Positions 10,249-20,228 are shown, counted from the first letter of the stretch. The stretch is DNA of 64,000 nt from Seonamhaeicola maritimus (GCF_008056315.1 NZ_VRKQ01000018.1:127772-191771), one strand, 5' to 3'. Notes: generated by a model not told the origin, from the letters alone. Made by a program: numbers and translations.

Positions 10249-11817
10249 ATGCTTAAGATTTCAAACCTTAGCTTTTTGCTTCTTGTTTTATGTTTATCAG
10301 AAAGTGTATTTGCTCAAGAAAAGGAACAACCCAATATCCTACTTATTGTATTAGATGATTTAAATGATAATACAGGGTTTTTAGGAGGGCACCCCCAGGT
10401 AAAAACACCAAATATGGACGCCTTAGCCAAAGAAGGTACTGTATTCGACAACGCACATACTAACGCACCAATATGCGCTCCTTCCAGAGCAAGTTTCCTT
10501 ACCGGAATTTACCCACATGTATCGGAAAATTTTTGGTTTACAGATTGGACAAAAAATGAGGTTTTAAAAAACTGTAAATCGCTTCCTAAATTCATGGGCG
10601 ATAATGGGTATCACACTTTTGGAACTGGTAAGTTAATGCATCATAGAGTAAAATCTGATTGGCATCAGTATGGAATACCCAACAACTTTGGACCTTACGC
10701 TTTCAACGGAAAAAAAGTGGTACCGCACCCTATAATGCCAAAAGAATATTCAACAAATAAAAATGACGGTCTGTTTACATCTCTAGCTAATGTTCCAAAC
10801 ATTCTTGAAGATGATAAATTCCCAGGTAATAATGGGTGGTATGATGTAGCCAATCGGAAGCCTTTTAAATATGTTAATGAAGAAGACAGAGATTTGCTTA
10901 ACGATGAGCAACATGCAAAATGGGCTGTAGAAAAATTAAAGGCTTTAGAGAAGACCGAATTAGATAAGCCATTTTTTATGGCTGTTGGTTTCGTGCGCCC
11001 ACATACACCATTAGTGGCCCCACAAGAGTATTTTGGTATGTATCCTTTAGAGAAGCTTAAAGTGCCTGTTATTAAGAAAAATGATACCGATGATACGTTT
11101 TATAGATCAACTTTTCCATGGACGCCACCATGGGCAAAACACCTAGAAGAGTTGAGGGCCTCTTATCCTACTCTTAAGGATGGTTTGAAGAAATATTTAC
11201 AAGCCTATTTGGCCTGTGTTAGTTTTGCAGACGCTCAGGTGGGAAAGGTTTTAACAGCTTTAAAAGAAAGTAAGTTTAAAGACAATACTATCGTAATTTT
11301 AACGAGTGATCATGGATATAATCATGGTCAGAAGGATTTTTTATATAAGAATAACTTATGGGAAGAGAGCACAAGGGTTCCATTAATAGTTAAAGCTCCA
11401 CAGATGCAATCCAGTATTGGTAAACGAATTAATCACCCTGTGTCTCTAATAGATGTGTTTCCCACAATTGCCGATTTTTCAAATATCAAGTCAAGCAATT
11501 TAAAAACTAAAAACGGTAAACCTTTAAGCGGTTATAGCTTAAAACCATTTTTAGAAAGTCCAGAAAGGCATGATTGGAAAGGGCCGGATGTAGCTTTAAC
11601 AGTGGTTAGAGGGAATTTTAAAAGCAATAAAGTTAACGAGCAAAGCTATTCTGTTAGATCTAAGAAATATAGATATATCCGCTATGTAAATGGTAAAGAA
11701 GAGCTTTATGATAATGAGAAAGATCCTTACGAATGGAAAAACTTGGCCTCGGACAAAAAATATAAGAAAATAAAGAAGAGTTTAAACCTGCAAATGAATC
11801 AGCTACTAAGCAATTAA
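10249..11817 (+). CDS. S1 family sulfatase, second type, secreted
   Basis: Formylglycine sulfatase of 522 aa with a Sec signal peptide ending near SVFAQE (no lipobox). The maturation motif is CAPSRASFLTG with Cys76; metal-site Asp pairs appear in IVLDDLND and LTSDHGYNHG. The active-site blocks match family S1, but it differs clearly from the two S1_7-like copies in this locus: shorter central region, different C-terminus, not lipid-anchored. It probably removes a sulfate at a different position of the same polysaccharide. First gene of a tight operon: 17 bp to GH127b, then 7 bp to the next sulfatase. The subfamily (for example S1_16 or S1_17) is unresolved. Confidence 0.9.
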   Translation: MLKISNLSFLLLVLCLSESVFAQEKEQPNILLIVLDDLNDNTGFLGGHPQVKTPNMDALAKEGTVFDNAHTNAPICAPSRASFLTGIYPHVSENFWFTDWTKNEVLKNCKSLPKFMGDNGYHTFGTGKLMHHRVKSDWHQYGIPNNFGPYAFNGKKVVPHPIMPKEYSTNKNDGLFTSLANVPNILEDDKFPGNNGWYDVANRKPFKYVNEEDRDLLNDEQHAKWAVEKLKALEKTELDKPFFMAVGFVRPHTPLVAPQEYFGMYPLEKLKVPVIKKNDTDDTFYRSTFPWTPPWAKHLEELRASYPTLKDGLKKYLQAYLACVSFADAQVGKVLTALKESKFKDNTIVILTSDHGYNHGQKDFLYKNNLWEESTRVPLIVKAPQMQSSIGKRINHPVSLIDVFPTIADFSNIKSSNLKTKNGKPLSGYSLKPFLESPERHDWKGPDVALTVVRGNFKSNKVNEQSYSVRSKKYRYIRYVNGKEELYDNEKDPYEWKNLASDKKYKKIKKSLNLQMNQLLSN

Positions 11818-11834
11818 AATACAACTAAACTAAA

Positions 11835-13919
11835 ATGAGAATAATGAAAAACTTACTAATTGTACTATTCAGTCTTGCGCTGATGGTTTCATGTAAACAA
11901 AACCAAGAAAATGTATCAGATACCAACATTGCCTTAAATATAAGAACTAGTAAAGACTTGGATTTAGATGCAAGTAAAGGAGCGATAAATACGGCGTACA
12001 GTCCGCATGTGAAATTAAAAAGTCTAAATATTGGAGATTGCCAATGGACGGATGGATTTTGGGCAGATAAATTTAAAGTAGCTGAAGAGGTTATGGTGCC
12101 ATATATGGGAGAAGTTCTTAAAGGAGATGTAGGGCACTCTTTAAATAATTTTAAAATTGCTGCAGGTTTAAAAGAAGGTGAGCATAAAGGAATGAATTGG
12201 CATGATGGTGATTTTTATAAATGGATGGAAGCTGCAACCTACGTTTATGCCATTAATAAGGACGAGAAGATTTTAGAAGAATTAGATCAACATATTGAAA
12301 TAATTGGAAAATCTCAACAAGAAAATGGCTATTTGCAAACTCAAACGCAACTAAAAAACATAGATCCTTTTTCTGAAAGAAAGTATCATGAAATGTACAA
12401 TAGCGGGCATTTGTATATAGCTGCCTGTATTTATTACAGAGTTACTGGTAAAACTAATTTTTTAGATATAGCAATTAAACATGCCGATAACCTTTATAGC
12501 ATATTTCAACCTCAACCAAAAGAATTATCACGTTTTGGTTTTAATCAGGTGCAAATAATGGGCTTGGTTGAGTTGTATAGAACCACAAAAGATAAAAAGT
12601 ATTTAGATTTAGCTGAGATTTTTATCAATATGAGAGGGAAGTCTAAGGTTGAACCACATGCAACAGTAAGACATCAGCATATAGGAGATATGACCCAAGA
12701 AAGAACACCTTTGCGTGAATCTGATGAAGCCGTTGGGCATGCTGTTTTAGCGCTTTATTATTATGCAGGAGCTGCCGATGTGTATGCAGAAACTGGTGAA
12801 AAAGCATTAATTGATGCTTTAGATAAGATTTGGGGAAATATTGTAGACAAAAAAATGTTTGTTACTGGAGCTTGTGGACAAAAGCACGATGGTGGTTCTT
12901 CTAACAGAGATTTTGTTCATGAAGCTTTTACAATAGATTACGAAATGCATAATGCTCATGCTTATAATGAAACTTGTGCTAACTTATGTAATGCCATGTT
13001 TAATTATAGAATGTTGGGTGTGAAGGGAGAATCTAAACATGCCGATATTATGGAGTTAGTGTTGTACAATAGTGCCCTGTCTGGAATAAGCTTAAAAGGT
13101 GACTCCTATTTTTATACCAACCCATTACGAAGAACTGCTGGCCATAAAATGGGTATTACAGATTATCCAGATAGAACGCCTTATATACCATGTTTTTGTT
13201 GTCCTCCTAATTTGGTTAGGACCATAGTTAAATCTTCGGCTTGGGCGTATAGTTTAGCTGAAAACGGATTAGCTGTTAATTTATATGGAGGCAATAAGTT
13301 AGATACCAAAATGGCAGACGGTTCTAGTATTAAACTAAGGCAAGAAACAAATTACCCATGGGATGGTGATATAAAAATCACAATTGATGCATGTAAAAAA
13401 GATGCATTTGATTTTATGTTAAGAATTCCTGATTGGGCATCTACTTATGTGCTTAAGGTAAATGGCAAATCGGTCAATTCTAATTCTAAACCAGGAACCT
13501 TTGCAGTTATTAATCGTAAGTGGAAAGAAGGAGATGTAATATCACTTAATCTTCCAATGAGTGTTAAATTGTTAGAAGGAAACCCACTAATTGAAGAAGT
13601 TAGAAATCAAGCTGCTATAAAGAGAGGCCCTGTGGTTTATTGTTTAGAATCACCAGATTTACCAAAGGATACTAGTATATTGGATGCCTATTTGCCCGTA
13701 GATTCAAAATTAACGCCGACTTACAAGTCTGATATTTTGGGTGGTGTAACCACTATTTCAGGAAATATAAAACTTCGTAAACAGCCAAAAGAAGGAATGT
13801 ATAGAGAGCTTAAAAGTTTGAAATGGGAAAATTATAATGCTCAGTTTGTACCTTACTTTGCTTGGTCAAATAGAGGAGAAGCAGAAATGAGTGTTTGGTT
13901 GCCTTTAATATTAAATTAA
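11835..13919 (+). CDS. GH127 glycosidase (copy b), lipoprotein
   Basis: Complete GH127 enzyme of 694 aa. Starts at ATG 11835 or 11844; both give a lipoprotein signal ending in LALMVSCKQN. Catalytic features in family order: acid/base Glu363 (HEAF), Glu379 and Cys381 (YNETCAN), Cys453, Cys455 and Cys456 (CFCCPP). The 16-residue spacing between acid/base Glu and Zn-ligand Glu equals that of bifidobacterial HypBA1 (E322/E338). An alpha/alpha barrel spans about 50-470 and beta-sandwich domains follow. The paralogue at the left edge shares long identical stretches but has a different HEGF to YNETC linker, so substrate subsites may differ. In carrageenan-degrading flavobacteria, GH127 enzymes release 3,6-anhydro-D-galactose, a plausible role here. 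Confidence 0.93.
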   Translation: MRIMKNLLIVLFSLALMVSCKQNQENVSDTNIALNIRTSKDLDLDASKGAINTAYSPHVKLKSLNIGDCQWTDGFWADKFKVAEEVMVPYMGEVLKGDVGHSLNNFKIAAGLKEGEHKGMNWHDGDFYKWMEAATYVYAINKDEKILEELDQHIEIIGKSQQENGYLQTQTQLKNIDPFSERKYHEMYNSGHLYIAACIYYRVTGKTNFLDIAIKHADNLYSIFQPQPKELSRFGFNQVQIMGLVELYRTTKDKKYLDLAEIFINMRGKSKVEPHATVRHQHIGDMTQERTPLRESDEAVGHAVLALYYYAGAADVYAETGEKALIDALDKIWGNIVDKKMFVTGACGQKHDGGSSNRDFVHEAFTIDYEMHNAHAYNETCANLCNAMFNYRMLGVKGESKHADIMELVLYNSALSGISLKGDSYFYTNPLRRTAGHKMGITDYPDRTPYIPCFCCPPNLVRTIVKSSAWAYSLAENGLAVNLYGGNKLDTKMADGSSIKLRQETNYPWDGDIKITIDACKKDAFDFMLRIPDWASTYVLKVNGKSVNSNSKPGTFAVINRKWKEGDVISLNLPMSVKLLEGNPLIEEVRNQAAIKRGPVVYCLESPDLPKDTSILDAYLPVDSKLTPTYKSDILGGVTTISGNIKLRKQPKEGMYRELKSLKWENYNAQFVPYFAWSNRGEAEMSVWLPLILN

Positions 13920-13926
13920 TTATTCA

Positions 13927-15567
13927 ATGAAAATCTTTTTTTATTCGCTACTAATAATAGTCTTTTTTGGTTGTCAAGACAAAACACCAGAACAGATTAA
14001 GTCTCCTAACATTCTTTTTATTGGTATAGACGACTTAAGACCAGAATTAGGTAGTTACGGTTCTGAAATTGCCGTAAGCCCCAATTTGGATAAACTGGCA
14101 AGTCAAGGATTACAGTTCAATAAGGCATATTGCCAACAAGCTATATGTGGGCCTTCCAGAGCAAGTTTATTAACAGGTATTAGGCCAGAGACTAGTGGTG
14201 TATTTCATAACTATATCAAATTTAGAAAAGTGAACCCTGATGTAGTAACGCTTCCACAACACTTTATGAACAATGGTTATGAAACAGTTTACTGTGGCAA
14301 AATTTTTCATCATGGTGATAAAGATGATCAAAAGTCGTGGAGTAGATTACCTGCTTTGGGTAGTATGATGATAAAAGGAGTTAAAGATCCTGTTGGGTTT
14401 GCATTAGGGGAAAATATTAAGGAACGGTCTGAAACTCGAAAAGCCATGTTTGATAAATATGGAAAAGTGGCCAGATACGGTTTGGCCATGGGAAATGCTT
14501 ACGAAAGTGCAGATGTTCCCGATAATACTTATGGAGACGGTTATAATACCGAAATGGCTATAGCAACCATGAAGGATATGTTGGCTACAACACCAGATAC
14601 GCCTTTCTTTCTAGGACTAGGTTTTAATAAACCTCATTTAAACTGGGTGGCTCCAAAAAAATATTGGGATTTATACGATAGAGAAAAAATTAAGCTATCT
14701 GCACAAGTTACTGGTCCAGAAAATGGTGCTCAAGTTGGTTTACATCCATCATTTGAATTGCGCGTTAGAAGTGGTATTCCTAAAAAGGGTGAGATAAATA
14801 AAGAACTGGCTATTACACTAAAGCATGCGTATTTAGCTTGTGTTAGTTATGTTGATGCTCAAATTGGTAAAATGATTAGTGCCTTAGAAGAAGTGGGAGT
14901 GAGAGATAATACAATTATTATTGTTTGGAGTGACCATGGTTGGCATTTGGGCGATATGGGTATTTGGGGAAAAGCTACCAATTACGAAATAGCCACACGT
15001 GTTCCAATGATGATTTGGACTCCAGATATGCCAAAGGGAAGTCGTGGTAAAACAACAGATGCTTTGGTGGAATTAATTGATATGTATCCAACTCTTACTG
15101 AATTGGCTGGCTTAGAGATGCCAGACCATGTTGAGGGTACTAGTTTTAAATCTTTATTAGAAAACCCTAATAGGCAATGGAAAACGGCTGCTTTTAGTCA
15201 GTTTCCTTCACCGGCTCTAAGAGAATGGGGTGCTTTTCCTATTCGCCCTGCAATGCGTGAAACATATTTTGGACATTTGCTAGAAGAGGTAGAGGGACGA
15301 ATAATTAAGCAACAGGGAGATAAGTGGGATAGAGTTTTGTTTGAGAATAATTTAATGGGATGTGCCATGAGAACAAAAGACTATCGATTTATTGTATGGA
15401 AGGACCATACTAATCCTGAAAAAGAACCTGTATTCATTGAGTTATATGATCATAATACCGACCCCTTAGAAACCAAAAATATTGCTAAAGAAAGTCCAGA
15501 ATTGGTTACTAAACTTATGGTACAATTTAATGCTGGATGGAAAGGAAGTAAATCTGCAATTAAATAA
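13927..15567 (+). CDS. S1 family sulfatase, S1_7-like (copy b), lipoprotein
   Basis: Formylglycine sulfatase of 546 aa with a lipoprotein signal ending in VFFGCQDK. Maturation motif CGPSRASLLTG, Cys74. Metal-site residues lie in IGIDDLRPELG and VWSDHGWHLGDMG. It aligns end to end with the copy at 4.4-6.1 kb, including the C-terminal block with QFPSPALREWG and YDHNTDPLETKNI, so the two arose by duplication. Only 7 bp separate it from GH127b, so both are translated from one message. The paralogues differ at the residue after the formylglycine Cys (Gly here, Ser in copy a), a position in the active-site pocket that could reflect different sulfate positions. Confidence 0.93.
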   Translation: MKIFFYSLLIIVFFGCQDKTPEQIKSPNILFIGIDDLRPELGSYGSEIAVSPNLDKLASQGLQFNKAYCQQAICGPSRASLLTGIRPETSGVFHNYIKFRKVNPDVVTLPQHFMNNGYETVYCGKIFHHGDKDDQKSWSRLPALGSMMIKGVKDPVGFALGENIKERSETRKAMFDKYGKVARYGLAMGNAYESADVPDNTYGDGYNTEMAIATMKDMLATTPDTPFFLGLGFNKPHLNWVAPKKYWDLYDREKIKLSAQVTGPENGAQVGLHPSFELRVRSGIPKKGEINKELAITLKHAYLACVSYVDAQIGKMISALEEVGVRDNTIIIVWSDHGWHLGDMGIWGKATNYEIATRVPMMIWTPDMPKGSRGKTTDALVELIDMYPTLTELAGLEMPDHVEGTSFKSLLENPNRQWKTAAFSQFPSPALREWGAFPIRPAMRETYFGHLLEEVEGRIIKQQGDKWDRVLFENNLMGCAMRTKDYRFIVWKDHTNPEKEPVFIELYDHNTDPLETKNIAKESPELVTKLMVQFNAGWKGSKSAIK

Positions 15568-15663
15568 TAATTTATTGAGTGATACTTTTAATTAACTAAA
15601 AAACACAAATACTAAAATATTAAGGACTTATTTTGATAAGTGCCTTAGGCAAAACTGAAACAA

Positions 15664-17586
15664 ATGAAAAGAAGAGAGTTTTTTAAAAAAGGTACAAAAG
15701 CAGTTGTAGCAGCTGGAGTGGTTCCAATTATTGCGTCTTCATGCGCTTCTACAAATGATATTTTAGATGATAGAAATAAAGATAAATGGTATCATTTAGG
15801 TACTGGAAAAAAAGGAATTCCAAATAGGAAGAAAATTGTTAATTATGATGTAGCAGTAATAGGTGGTGGTGCAGCTGGTATATGTGCGGCGGTTGCTGCA
15901 GCCAGAAATGGCTCAAAAACAGTATTAGTACAAGATAGACCTGTTTTAGGAGGAAATGCCTCCAGTGAAATGAGGGTACATTTGAATGGTGTGAATAATT
16001 TAAAAGGTAAAGCCGAACGAGAAACAGGTATCATTGAAGAAATTCTATTGCATAATAGATTTGAAAATGAACAGGAATCATTTCCGGTTTTTGATCATGT
16101 GATGTATGATTTTGTTGTAAGAGAGCCTAATTTAACGTTAATGTTAAATACTCAGGCTATTGAAGCGGTTATGGATGGGGATAAAATAAAATCTGCTAAA
16201 TGTTGGCAGAGTACAACAGAGACATTGTACACCATTAATGCTCCGGTTTATATTGATTCTTCTGGAGATGGTTTATTAGGTGCTTCGGCTGGGGCAGAAT
16301 ATAGAACGGGAAGAGAAGGAAAGGCAGAATTTGATGAAACCTATGCGCCTGATGAACCAGATGGATGGCAAATGGGAGCAACTCTTTTAATGTCTTCAAA
16401 AGATATGGGTAGACCAATGAAATATATACCTCCGTCTTTTGCTATTAAATATACGCATGAGGGTGGACATAAAAGAAGAAAGTTTGCTGGGTTTCAAGAT
16501 GGTATTTGGTGGATAGAAGTTGGTAGTGATGGTGATATTATTGGAGATGCAGAAATTAACAGACATAAGCTTATGGGTTATTTACATGGGGTTTGGGATT
16601 ATATTAAAAACTCTGGTAATTTTCCTGAGGCTGAAAATTTGGCCCTTGATTGGGTTGGGTCTTTACCTTCAAGAAGAGAATCTCGCCGTTTTATAGGTGA
16701 TTATATAGTTTCTGAAAAAGATATGACAGAGCATAAACATTTTTATGATGCCGTTGCTTTTGGAGGTTGGTCTTTAGATGAACATAACCCAGGAGGTATT
16801 GAAGATATTTCGGAACCTCCCAGTTATTTCCATTATCATTTTGAAGAAGTATATCAGTTTCCATTCAGAAGTTTATATTCTAAAAATGTGTCTAATTTAA
16901 TGTTTGCTGGAAGGAATGTGAGTCAAACACATATTGCTTTATCATCTTCAAGAATTATGGCAACTTGTTCGCTTCAGGGGCAAGCTGTTGGTACAGCAGC
17001 TACTATTTGTAATAGGAAAAATGTTTTACCTAGGGAAGTTGGAAAGAATCATATTAGCGAGTTGCAAGAAATGCTAATGCGTGATGATGCTTTTATACCT
17101 AAAAGACCAGCAAATGATCCTAAAGATTTGGCTAAAAAATCTAGTTTAATTTTTGGTTCGAGTACCTTATCAGGAGATCCTAAAAATCTTTTAAACGGTA
17201 TTTCTAGAGATATTGATGGAGCAATAAATCATTGGAAATCCGATGGGCTAAATGCAGAACTGCAATTAGAGTGGGAGTCTCCTGTTGATTTGTCTTCGGT
17301 TGAATTAAAGTGCGATACTAATGTGAAGCGAAATATTATGATGCGAAAAGATAGTAGAAATAATGAACTTTACGGAAATCATGTTCCAAAAGAAATGCTA
17401 AAGTCATTAAGCTTACAAGCACGTGTTAATGGTAAATGGCATGATTTAGGTAGTATAGAAAATAATAGAACCAGATTAATAAAATTTAAGTTTGACAATT
17501 TAAAAACAACAGCTGTGAAATTAAAACTTAAGGAAACATACGGAGCTGTAAATGTTAAATTGTTTGAGATTCGTTGTTACTCATAA
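15664..17586 (+). CDS. FAD-dependent oxidoreductase, Tat-type lipoprotein
   Basis: A 640-aa FAD_oxidored-type protein. The N-terminus KRREFFKKG followed by a hydrophobic stretch and IIASSCAST looks like a twin-arginine signal with a lipobox-like Cys, suggesting export of a folded, FAD-loaded, lipid-anchored enzyme. The dinucleotide-binding motif VIGGGAAGICAAVAAA lies at about 64-79, followed by VLGGNASSEMRVH, typical of this family. The last 140 residues form a beta-rich domain resembling a discoidin/CBM-type sandwich. Substrate unknown; a sugar or sugar acid released by the PUL is a reasonable guess. Its stop overlaps the next gene's start as TAATG, so it is translationally coupled to a candidate FMN protein. 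Confidence 0.8.
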   Translation: MKRREFFKKGTKAVVAAGVVPIIASSCASTNDILDDRNKDKWYHLGTGKKGIPNRKKIVNYDVAVIGGGAAGICAAVAAARNGSKTVLVQDRPVLGGNASSEMRVHLNGVNNLKGKAERETGIIEEILLHNRFENEQESFPVFDHVMYDFVVREPNLTLMLNTQAIEAVMDGDKIKSAKCWQSTTETLYTINAPVYIDSSGDGLLGASAGAEYRTGREGKAEFDETYAPDEPDGWQMGATLLMSSKDMGRPMKYIPPSFAIKYTHEGGHKRRKFAGFQDGIWWIEVGSDGDIIGDAEINRHKLMGYLHGVWDYIKNSGNFPEAENLALDWVGSLPSRRESRRFIGDYIVSEKDMTEHKHFYDAVAFGGWSLDEHNPGGIEDISEPPSYFHYHFEEVYQFPFRSLYSKNVSNLMFAGRNVSQTHIALSSSRIMATCSLQGQAVGTAATICNRKNVLPREVGKNHISELQEMLMRDDAFIPKRPANDPKDLAKKSSLIFGSSTLSGDPKNLLNGISRDIDGAINHWKSDGLNAELQLEWESPVDLSSVELKCDTNVKRNIMMRKDSRNNELYGNHVPKEMLKSLSLQARVNGKWHDLGSIENNRTRLIKFKFDNLKTTAVKLKLKETYGAVNVKLFEIRCYS

Positions 17587-18719
17587 TGGTAAATAAATTA
17601 AAATTAATATCATTCCTCTTTTTTCCTTATTGGATACTTTTTTCCAATGACTTGGATGTAATGTCTAACGATATTATTGAGATAAATCATGAGGTAGAAG
17701 TATATCATCCAGGAGAAATAGGTGCAATTCATACCATTCTAACTGAAATTCAAAATAAAGACAGCGTGACTATTGGTTATGCAATGAATGTAGAATCGGT
17801 AATTTGTCTGGAAGAGGTTTGTAAAGTCATTCCAGTGAGATTGTATTGGAATAGTATAGGGGTTTATCAAAAATATGTGCTGGAGGAAGGAGCTACTTTA
17901 GAAAAATATGAAGCCGATTTTTTTGAACCAGAAGATTATAAGAAGTTGCATTCGGTTTTGGCTAATACAAATTCCCCTTTTAAGGATGTTGAAATAAGTG
18001 AAGTTTTAACGGTAGTTGATCATGGTGATGAAGATGTTGATGCTGTATCAGGGGCAACTGCTCTAGAATTAGACGAAAAAGACACCGTACCAGGTGCAGC
18101 CTTAACGTGTTATACTTTATGGCATTGGGCTAACGGAGAGATTGTAAAAACTATTAGGAAAACCACAGGAGAATCGTCTACCAATAGCAAGCTTTTTGAG
18201 TTTATAGTAGATGATAATATTAGTTTTTATCCAATAGCTTTGGAGGCTTTAAAGGAAAGAAAAAACTATGAAATAGAGTATGTAGAACCTGTGATAAAGA
18301 GGGTGTCATTAAATGATACTTTAATAAAATCTTCAATAACGTATTTGGAATCAGCGCCAATAGAAGTTTATTCATCTGCGCTTAAAGAGGTTTTTATTAA
18401 TGGAGGTAAACTTCAAAGAATTGCAGTAATGAGATCATTACAGCATACCAAAAGAGAAATACCTAGAGCATATTTTGATTCTTATAATAAAGAGATGGTG
18501 CATTTGAAGTCATTTCAAGAGTTTTCCGTTTTTCTTGGACTGATGGAAGATAAAAATCCAAATTCGGAACAAATTAATAAGGGGCTTATACCTTTTTTAG
18601 ATGGTAATTTTTTAATCGCCCGAAGAGTTTATTGGTATTTGAGTGAACAGAATAATCTTAATGCTAATCAACAAGACAAACTTCAGCAGTTCTTCGAAAA
18701 ACATGAAGATAGGTTGTAG
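17586..18719 (+). CDS. Exported protein with candidate covalent FMN site (SGAT)
   Basis: A 377-aa protein; ATG 17586 is preferred because it overlaps the upstream stop (TAATG). A TTG at 17574 would add only four residues. A hydrophobic N-terminus (about 5-24) suggests export. The motif DAVSGATA around Thr158 fits the [S/T]GA[S/T] consensus at which ApbE attaches FMN to the Thr of NqrC/RnfG-type FMN-binding domains; it is followed by a PGAALTCYTLWHWANG segment. The C-terminal half (about 220-377) is helical and matches nothing I recognise, perhaps HEAT-like. Together with the coupled FAD oxidoreductase it may relay electrons outside the cytoplasm. The flavinylation site is inferred from the motif only. 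Confidence 0.6.
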   Translation: MVNKLKLISFLFFPYWILFSNDLDVMSNDIIEINHEVEVYHPGEIGAIHTILTEIQNKDSVTIGYAMNVESVICLEEVCKVIPVRLYWNSIGVYQKYVLEEGATLEKYEADFFEPEDYKKLHSVLANTNSPFKDVEISEVLTVVDHGDEDVDAVSGATALELDEKDTVPGAALTCYTLWHWANGEIVKTIRKTTGESSTNSKLFEFIVDDNISFYPIALEALKERKNYEIEYVEPVIKRVSLNDTLIKSSITYLESAPIEVYSSALKEVFINGGKLQRIAVMRSLQHTKREIPRAYFDSYNKEMVHLKSFQEFSVFLGLMEDKNPNSEQINKGLIPFLDGNFLIARRVYWYLSEQNNLNANQQDKLQQFFEKHEDRL

Positions 18720-18737
18720 TAAAATTAAATTTGAATT

Positions 18738-20171
18738 ATGATAAGCTTTTTAATAAGTATTGTTGTTTTAGTAGCTGGGTATTTTATTTATGGTTCATTC
18801 ATTGAACGAAAATTTGAAATTGATAAAGACAGGCCCACACCAGCTATTTCAAAACAAGATGGTGTAGATTTTTTACCGCTTAAATTAGGGAAAATCTTCT
18901 TAATTCAGTTTTTAAATATTGCAGGTTTGGGACCAATTTTTGGTGCAATTGCCGGAGCATTATGGGGGCCAGTAGCTTTTCTTTGGATTGTTTTAGGAAC
19001 CATATTTGCCGGTTGTGTTCACGACTATTTTTCCGGAATGTTGTCCATAAGACATGGTGGTGACAGTATTCCTGAAATAGTAGGGAAGTATTTGGGTAAT
19101 GGTATGAAACAATTCATGCGAATTTTTGCTGTTGTACTTTTAATATTGGTTGGTGTTGTGTTTGTTAAAGGACCTGCTACAATATTACAAGGATTAATAG
19201 GTGTGGATGTGTCTATTTTGGTGGCATGTATATTTTTATATTATTTGTTGGCTACTATGATTCCAATTGATAAGTTAATTGGGAAAGTGTATCCTATATT
19301 TGGTTTTTCACTTTTAGTCATGGCTGTAGGATTACTGGGTGCATTATTGTTTCTAGATTATACAATACCAGAATTATCTCCTCAGAATCTCGTTAATATG
19401 CATGCTAATCCAAGTGATTATCCTGTATTTCCATTGCTGTTTATTACAATTGCATGTGGTGCTATTTCTGGGTTTCATTCAACGCAATCTCCGTTAATGG
19501 CCAGATGCATCTCCAATGAAGCTCATGGAAAGAAAGTGTTTATTGGTGCAATGATAACCGAAGGTATTGTGGCCTTAATCTGGGCTGCTATTGCCATGGC
19601 ATTTTTTGGTGGTGTTGAAGAATTAGGCGCAACTATGGCAGAAGAAGGGCATAATGCAGCATGGGTAGTAAATATAATTTGTAATACTACATTGGGTAAG
19701 ATAGGTGGAATATTAGCTGTTTTTGGTGTTATTGCAGCACCAATTACATCTGGAGATACTGCTTTTAGAAGTGCACGATTAATCATTGCAGATTCATTCG
19801 ATGTTAGTCAGTCTAAAATTTTAAAACGGTTGATAGTAACCATTCCAATTTTTCTTGTAGCATTAGCTTTAACAAATATAGATTTCGGAATTATTTGGCG
19901 CTACTTTGGTTGGTCCAATCAAATGTTAGCAACTATCGTTTTGTGGGCTGCGGCTGTTTATATGAAACAACAAGGCAAGAAGGCTTGGTTTATTCTAATT
20001 CCTGCTGCGTTTATGACAATTGTTGTAACTACTTATATTTTGGTAGCTCCAGAAGGTTTTAAATTGAATTATGAATTGTCATGTACTATTGGAATCATAG
20101 TATTTCTATTTTTGAGTATATGGTTCATATTTTATAAATCTACTTCAATAACATCTATTAAGGAAGCGTAG
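18738..20171 (+). CDS. cstA: CstA-family carbon starvation transporter
   Basis: Integral membrane protein of 477 aa with about 13 predicted hydrophobic helices. The N-terminal region is typical of CstA: SFIERKFEIDKDRPTPA, then FLIQFLNIAGLGPIFGAIAG and FAGCVHDYFSGMLSIRHGG. Known family members import pyruvate or peptides. It is of the short type (about 480 aa, without the long C-terminus of the enterobacterial protein). It starts 18 bp after the candidate FMN protein and ends 57 bp before xdhC, so it belongs to the redox tail of the PUL. Uptake of a carboxylate product or substrate is possible; nothing in the sequence fixes the cargo. Confidence 0.88.
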   Translation: MISFLISIVVLVAGYFIYGSFIERKFEIDKDRPTPAISKQDGVDFLPLKLGKIFLIQFLNIAGLGPIFGAIAGALWGPVAFLWIVLGTIFAGCVHDYFSGMLSIRHGGDSIPEIVGKYLGNGMKQFMRIFAVVLLILVGVVFVKGPATILQGLIGVDVSILVACIFLYYLLATMIPIDKLIGKVYPIFGFSLLVMAVGLLGALLFLDYTIPELSPQNLVNMHANPSDYPVFPLLFITIACGAISGFHSTQSPLMARCISNEAHGKKVFIGAMITEGIVALIWAAIAMAFFGGVEELGATMAEEGHNAAWVVNIICNTTLGKIGGILAVFGVIAAPITSGDTAFRSARLIIADSFDVSQSKILKRLIVTIPIFLVALALTNIDFGIIWRYFGWSNQMLATIVLWAAAVYMKQQGKKAWFILIPAAFMTIVVTTYILVAPEGFKLNYELSCTIGIIVFLFLSIWFIFYKSTSITSIKEA

Positions 20172-20228
20172 GCGTAATACCATTTTTTAAAATTATTGCT
20201 TTATATTTAGAATTTAAACTTAAACGTA

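Noticed and set aside
1-15567. Repeated DNA segments between the two GH127 genes and between the two sulfatases, considered as a mobile element
   Set aside because: Similarity is confined to coding sequence and diverged at DNA level; no terminal repeats or transposase. Old gene duplication explains it.
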